DNA of 64,000 nucleotides, from assembly GCF_008831285.2 (NCBI RefSeq), contig NC_045141.1, forward strand, positions 5,969,224 through 6,033,223, read 5' to 3'. Shown one piece after another: positions 58,680 through 64,000 of the stretch. This DNA is from Nymphaea colorata (lineage: Eukaryota; Streptophyta; Magnoliopsida; Nymphaeales; Nymphaeaceae). The position numbers were made by a program, and so were the translations under genes. Every line of letters starts with the position of its first letter. Position 1 is the first letter of the stretch. Below the pieces are notes generated by a model. The model saw only the letters and a list, made by a program, of their open reading frames with translations, ran no database searches and was not told the DNA's origin.

Positions 58680-59480
58680 TGTACATAATTGTGGACTCAA
58701 TATCAAATTATTGGTTAAGATATTGAGAGAAGTCTATAGTTTTAGGTTTGTTTAATACTAAGGATTATATCTCAATTATGAAAGCATCTAGGCTTTAGGA
58801 AAACATGTTTGAAATAGGCTAGTTGGAAAATGTGCATTTGAAAATTATGATTCTGAAATTTGTATTTTCATATAATCAACTTAAGTCAAGTATACATATG
58901 GGATATTTCCACATATGTATAAATCATGACCTTAACTTGATTAATATGAAACCTAAATCTATTTATATTTTTGAAATCTATGAATGCATTACAAAAGCAA
59001 GTTACATGAATGCATTATGAAATTGAAAATAGGGCTTTTGCTTAATAAATCAAGCTTGGTGAGAAGGGCCTATTGCCACAAGATCATTCAAAACCCTTTA
59101 TTTATATATTGAAGTCTAAACACAAGACTTTTGAAATAATGCACATTTAACAATGCATGAATGCATTATGGACACTAATGGCATACAATTTGTTGTATGG
59201 TCAGCAATAATGGCATCTAATTGCAATTATGGACACTAATGGCATACAATTGACATTGGGAGCACTAATGGCATTTTTTTTTTGTATGGTGAATACTAAT
59301 GACATACAATTGTATGTCATTAGTAACTAAACACATATTAAAACCCTAAAACGATGACTCACATGATTAACCACATAAATTTTGGATTTCACAAAAAAGA
59401 AAATAAAAGTGTTTAAGTTAAAAATAAGAAATCGAATGGAAAATCTCTAACTATGTCAGAAAGAAAAATTTGGCCGTCAC
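58680..59480. repeat. Dispersed repeat C, copy 2, with a ~160 bp insert
   Basis: Partner of 48235-48960. Between GCATGAATGCATT (~59155) and AACTAAACACAT (~59326) it contains extra sequence absent from copy 1, where the flanks are nearly adjacent. The extra piece consists of repeated ACACTAATGGCATACAATT units and a palindrome. Confidence 0.85.
59172..59325. repeat. CACTAATGGCATACAATT repeats ending in a perfect 32 bp palindrome
   Basis: GGACACTAATGGCATACAATT occurs at ~59172 and ~59229, with further partial units (GCACTAATGGCAT, ATACTAATGACATACAATTG). The last unit joins its own reverse complement to give a perfect 32 bp palindrome at 59294-59325, centred on CAATTG. Confidence 0.93.
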
Positions 59481-59489
59481 AGAAAATTG

Positions 59490-62400
59490 CTATTTGTTCT
59501 CTATAGCTAACTTCACTGGTCATAAAAGATACACAAATGGCATCCAATCTTCATGAAATATTGTGTGAAAGATCTTCATGTATCAGATAATCAGGTGCAA
59601 CCAAAAAAATTATTTTCTACAAAAACATGTTAAACAATAAATCTGGTCGTTAACACCCCAAAATTTTCCATCTCAGTTGATGGAAGCAACTTCAAAATCT
59701 TACAAAAACAATTTCACAAAAACGATTGTGAAAAATTTCAATTTCAAAGCCAATTTCGAATCTAAAGACAATTTAGGTCTAAATCATGAATTTGACTCAT
59801 AGCACAAATTCCAAAGTAGGATTATGAGTCCAGATCCTAATTTGGTACGGAAAATCAGATCCAAGTTAGGGTTTGAAATCCTAAAACAATTTCAATTGTC
59901 ATTTCAAGCCCATATCCAATTAAAAAATTCAAATCTGGATTTAAATCCAAAACTTAGATCTAATTCAAGATCCAAAATATTGTGTGGGACCTACATCTGG
60001 ACCCCACCTGGCTTGTGTGGTCAAGGGCTTACCCAAGAGGCCATGTACCCCCCCTTTTTGAAAATATCTCCTCTCTATTAAAGAAAATGTATCATTTTCA
60101 AGGAGAAATAAGTAAGATCATAATGAGATTCATGGGAAATCAGAGATAATTATATATCTCTCTCTCCATTAATTAAAAAGGAACTCTCTAATTAATGAGA
60201 GACCTTGGTTTATAGGAAGCCTTGATGGCTTCCAACTAATCTACATAAATCAAGTAGATTTGAATTAGGAAGACCCAAAAGCGGCATCACACTCACACCC
60301 TCACTAAGCTCAGTCAACATGAGCCTGGCTAGGACTATCCCATGATCCACATACTAGAGAGGAATGGACCTTGACTAGATCAAGTTTACTTTGACTAAAT
60401 CCAGTCAAAGTGCAATTCAAAATTGAACTCAATTGAAACACAATTAAGTGCTTTCTAAGCTCAATTTCGAGAAGTCATCTCAAACAAGTCAACATCAGCT
60501 CACAAAGTGAGCTTTGACTGAAACCAAATGGTCAAATTTAACCAAACTTGGGCAGTAATATCCTTCCATCATCAAATTGAATTCATTGAACCCAAATTGG
60601 GATTCTATGAAAATCAAATAAACATTTGAATTTCTCAAATGCACAAATTAAATACAAAATTGAAAGTCAATATTTCAAACCAAAATTTGATTCATTTAAA
60701 ACCCATTTTCAATCAAATTATGGGCAAAAATGCCCTTTTCATACCAAATTTGATAGGATTTTTAAAAATCCATTTAAATTTAAATTGAATTGCCAAAAAT
60801 AAATGGAGCTTAGTGACTAGGCTTGAACCTAACAAGCTTGATTTCAAAAAAAATAAAAAATAAAAACAATAAACTAAAGTAAAACCCTAGTTAGGGGTAT
60901 TTCTATCCAGATTTTTGGTCAAACTAGGACTCGACTAGGTCTAGACCATGGTTAGCCAGACATAGCCAAGTACAGCCAGCACGTGTATGTGGGCTAGGTG
61001 TAATTGGTTGTAATCAATTAAGGAGGATTAAAAGATTATTTAATCCCTCTTCCCAACTCCTCAATCCATGTGTCATGGATTAGACCAATGAGAAATCAAG
61101 TTTCTCTAGCCATTGGCTGAATTAGGGGCTGGATGAGGTGCAGCCACCTCAGCCCAGTTTTTAAAATTTACGTGAATTTAAATTCTAGCTTGGCACTTAG
61201 CTAGGCCTATCCTAACTCACCAGCTCAAAGAGGGGCAAATTCCCCAAGCTATGAGTGGGTTCCCAAGGGGAGTTAAGGACGTAGGTACAACCACCTTCTC
61301 CCCTTCTTCATTGTATGTAAACCCACCATGAGAGCTAAGGAGGAGGATGGAAAACTTTGGTGGATTCCTCTAACATATTGGAGCCAAGAAGCAAAGAAGA
61401 AGAAGCCAAGGAGAAGAAGCCGCCGTCCAAGCCTTCTCTCTCTCTTGCTCTCTTTCTCATTTCCTAACCCTTGCTCTTGAATTTGCTAAGCTATGGTACT
61501 TCAGTGGACCTTGTTTAGGATTTTCATGGAAAGAAACCCTCTCCACCCCTGAAATTCTAGCAAGAAGACCCTCTTCTTATAGCTATGCTAAGTTCGGAAT
61601 ATTCTTCATCTATTATTGCTTCTTGCTACTCATTTTCAATTTCAATATTCATGGGAGGGATTTTACTTTCATTCTTCTTCTTAGTTCAGAATAATGTCCA
61701 GCTAGGGAGAACTACAATCAAATGTACATGTTAATGCATGACCCAATTTTTTTATAAAGAAGAACCCATGAATCAATCTTTGAAAAGGGGCCCAAGGGCC
61801 CAAGGGCATGACCCTTTTTAAAAATAACTAGCCTAAACCATTTTAAACTTCCCACCATGAGTGAATCTCATGGTGAGCGAGCGATTTGCTGCAACACTTA
61901 TAATGCCCATAAGGGACAGATACATTCCTGTGAATGTGATCCACCCTTGCATGGCAAATTATAGACAAACAAGATTGAGCATTCTCTTGTTTTTCTTTCA
62001 TTTTGATTTAGTTGATCAACGGTAGCAAAGGATATATATATCTATATATGCACATATAACCTCTTAGTAAAAATCATTTTTTCTCTTTTAAAGTTAGATT
62101 GTTCCAAGCTGATTTTAAAAAAAGAGAATCACTATTTTGATTTTCATAGTACAAAACTACAAGATTGCTCAATTTCATCTCAAAATTTTGTTTTTTCCAC
62201 CATTCATGTGTGAAGTGCATCAATATTGCTGAAATCAGACCATGTTTTATGAGAACTAGTTTAAAACTTCAAATTTTATTCACTTGAAATATTAATTTTC
62301 AGCCACAAAGTGGCTATTCTTCATAAAACAAGGAAAAGTTTCAATTTTATTTAATCAGTTCCCTAAAATACTTTAGGGGCTGATGATATCATTTTCAATT

Positions 62401-64000
62401 TTTAGATTTGCATGAGATCAATCAAGATCTAAAAATGTTGCAAAATCATATTTAAGAATCCAACTTTAATCTCTTTCAAATGAGATGATAAAAAATGCTG
62501 AAATCGTACAAGGGAAGGACAAATCTTTTGCATAAAAATCTAAAATTCAATTTGGTTTAGAAAAGAAAAGGTTTCTAAAACTTCATGTCTAGGCCCAACA
62601 TGAATGAGAGCATGTTCTCAAGAAGCACATGCCTTTTGCTGATTCGGATGCTTAGGTTATGGGAAGCTGAACAAAATTTCATCATTCTCTAAGAATTAAT
62701 TATTCCTAGCACCAGCATTTATAATTTTCAACCATGCAAATCAGCATAAATCTGATCTAATGGCAATTTTGAGGAAAAGTGGGTAATATCCATGTCTCCC
62801 ATATATTTTGAAGATTGATTTTAACTTCATTTACATGATTTTCAATTATTTTGAGATTTTGATTTTACTCTCAAGCTTGTGGAGCTTGTGGACTGCATCT
62901 CTAACTCTTGTGCTTAATAATATGATAAACACATTTGGAGAAAGTCCTAGATTATAATTAAAAGTCAAACTTTATAATGTGAGGATCACATGATGCATGA
63001 TTATATTGAGTGAATTTTGAGATATTATGAAAGAGAGAAGAATGAATGTCTCATATAGCTGTTCTTATTTCATGTATTCATACTCACCCAAAATCAATTG
63101 CACCATGTGCTCATTCACTAGAAATTAAGTGATTCAATTTTGAGTTGCAAAAGGTGATCAAGTCATATTGCAACAAGAATTTAAAGATCACACTTAGTTT
63201 CTAAAGAAAACACAAGCATCACATCCCCAATATTGGCCAAAATATGGTTTGAAGACAAACATTTTGGAACTCATGTTTCATCAAAAGATTAAATTCTACT
63301 TAAGCAAATCCAATTTTTCTCATTCATACCCCTTAGACCTAATCGCATGATTTGGCAAAAAAGATTTCAAAACCAATTCAGCCTGCTAAGGTAACCTGCC
63401 CATTTTTCTAAAAGTTGATCTCAAGATGATGACAATTTCAATCCAAAACCTTTAAATGATTTTGAGTTCACAACAATGAACTAGATCTCAATATCCAAAA
63501 TCTCCAAGTTTCCCTACATGTTACAGTCTAAGTCATCAAATTGACAATTCAACTTTCAAAATCATGGATTAAAACCACAATCGTTATTCATTTCAAACCA
63601 ATCTCATTCAATTCAAATGACATACAATTTCGACCAAAACAATGGTCTTCAATACAAATCAATTTGAAAACTCTCCAAAGATTTTTCAAATAACTTGTCA
63701 AAGCAAGTCATTTTTCCAAGCAACTTGTCTTAATTTTACTTCAAAACAAGTTTAAATCATTTGTTTGAAATGAACTTTCGATTTTCAAATTCAAAGCCTC
63801 AATGCATAAGCATATAGGATTTGCATCAATAACTTGTACGTGATCTAAAGAATCCTAGTCCTTAGTCCAATTACCTCTGTTAAAGGCAGTAGGAACAATT
63901 GGACCTTGTACCGACGAGCAGATCCCTTTCTCTTAAAAATTTCGAGTAGAGCTAGCTGGGAGTAGTTCCTCAATCATACTTCCTCAAGAGGAGTTCCTCT
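59490..64000. other. AT-rich intergenic, no gene recognised
   Basis: About 4.5 kb. The stretch 59640-59980 has the AATCCAAA/GATCTAATTC words of the old repeat family. Around 61390-61450 there is GAAGAAGAAGCC and a CTCTCTCTC tract resembling a plant 5' leader, but no convincing coding exon follows on either strand. TATATATATC at ~62030 is a short microsatellite. Nothing else could be supported. Confidence 0.5.

Noticed and set aside
61390-61460. CTCTCT-rich leader of a possible gene near the right edge
   Set aside because: No plausible start codon plus coding exon follows on either strand within the window.

Overview
The window is plant nuclear DNA, almost certainly from a flowering plant: it holds a six-exon PIN auxin-efflux gene with GT-AG introns, 5' pieces of two other plant genes (TPLATE and chalcone isomerase), Ty1/copia and Ty3/gypsy chromovirus retrotransposons primed by initiator-tRNA-Met, a hAT-type MITE and long AT-rich stretches of decayed repeats. 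I cannot name the species. No rRNA, tRNA or CRISPR array was seen.

Layout. 1-168: the end of an LTR of the same family as the large gypsy element further on. 1377-6923: a complete but coding-dead Ty1/copia element with 406/408 bp LTRs and a 5 bp target duplication (GACTA). 8399-11776 (minus): the only near-intact gene, a canonical long-loop PIN carrier; exon 4 carries a one-base insertion that breaks the frame as sequenced. 11777-18290: its upstream region, an inverted minisatellite, a possible MITE, a tandem duplication and old repeat sequence. 18482-29174 (minus): a 10.7 kb Ty3/gypsy chromovirus (Tekay/Del-like) with about 2.95 kb LTRs, CACCC target duplication, gag, PR, RT, RNase H, INT and chromodomain, all broken; it sits inside an older MITE. 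29290-39500: old AT-rich repeats, containing a near-perfect 64 bp-arm hairpin at 34075-34246. 39544-39735 (minus): a fragment of the first codons of TPLATE. 40870-50740: repeats plus a decayed gypsy gag-protease on the minus strand (about 43900-46100). 50733-51960 (minus): the promoter, exon 1 and part of exon 2 of a chalcone isomerase gene, lodged inside a repeat, with a 513 bp hAT-type MITE inserted at the start codon. 52130-64000: more copies of the same repeats, a 0.5 kb TA/CA microsatellite and a 32 bp perfect palindrome.

The genes do not form a pathway. PIN is an independent locus; TPLATE and chalcone isomerase are truncated relics that look captured or stranded among transposons. The window is best read as one gene at the edge of a nested-transposon block. 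The items most worth following up are the chalcone isomerase fragment with its MITE, the TPLATE fragment, the 34 kb hairpin and the PIN frameshift. All identifications are by eye from motifs; no alignment or database search was run.
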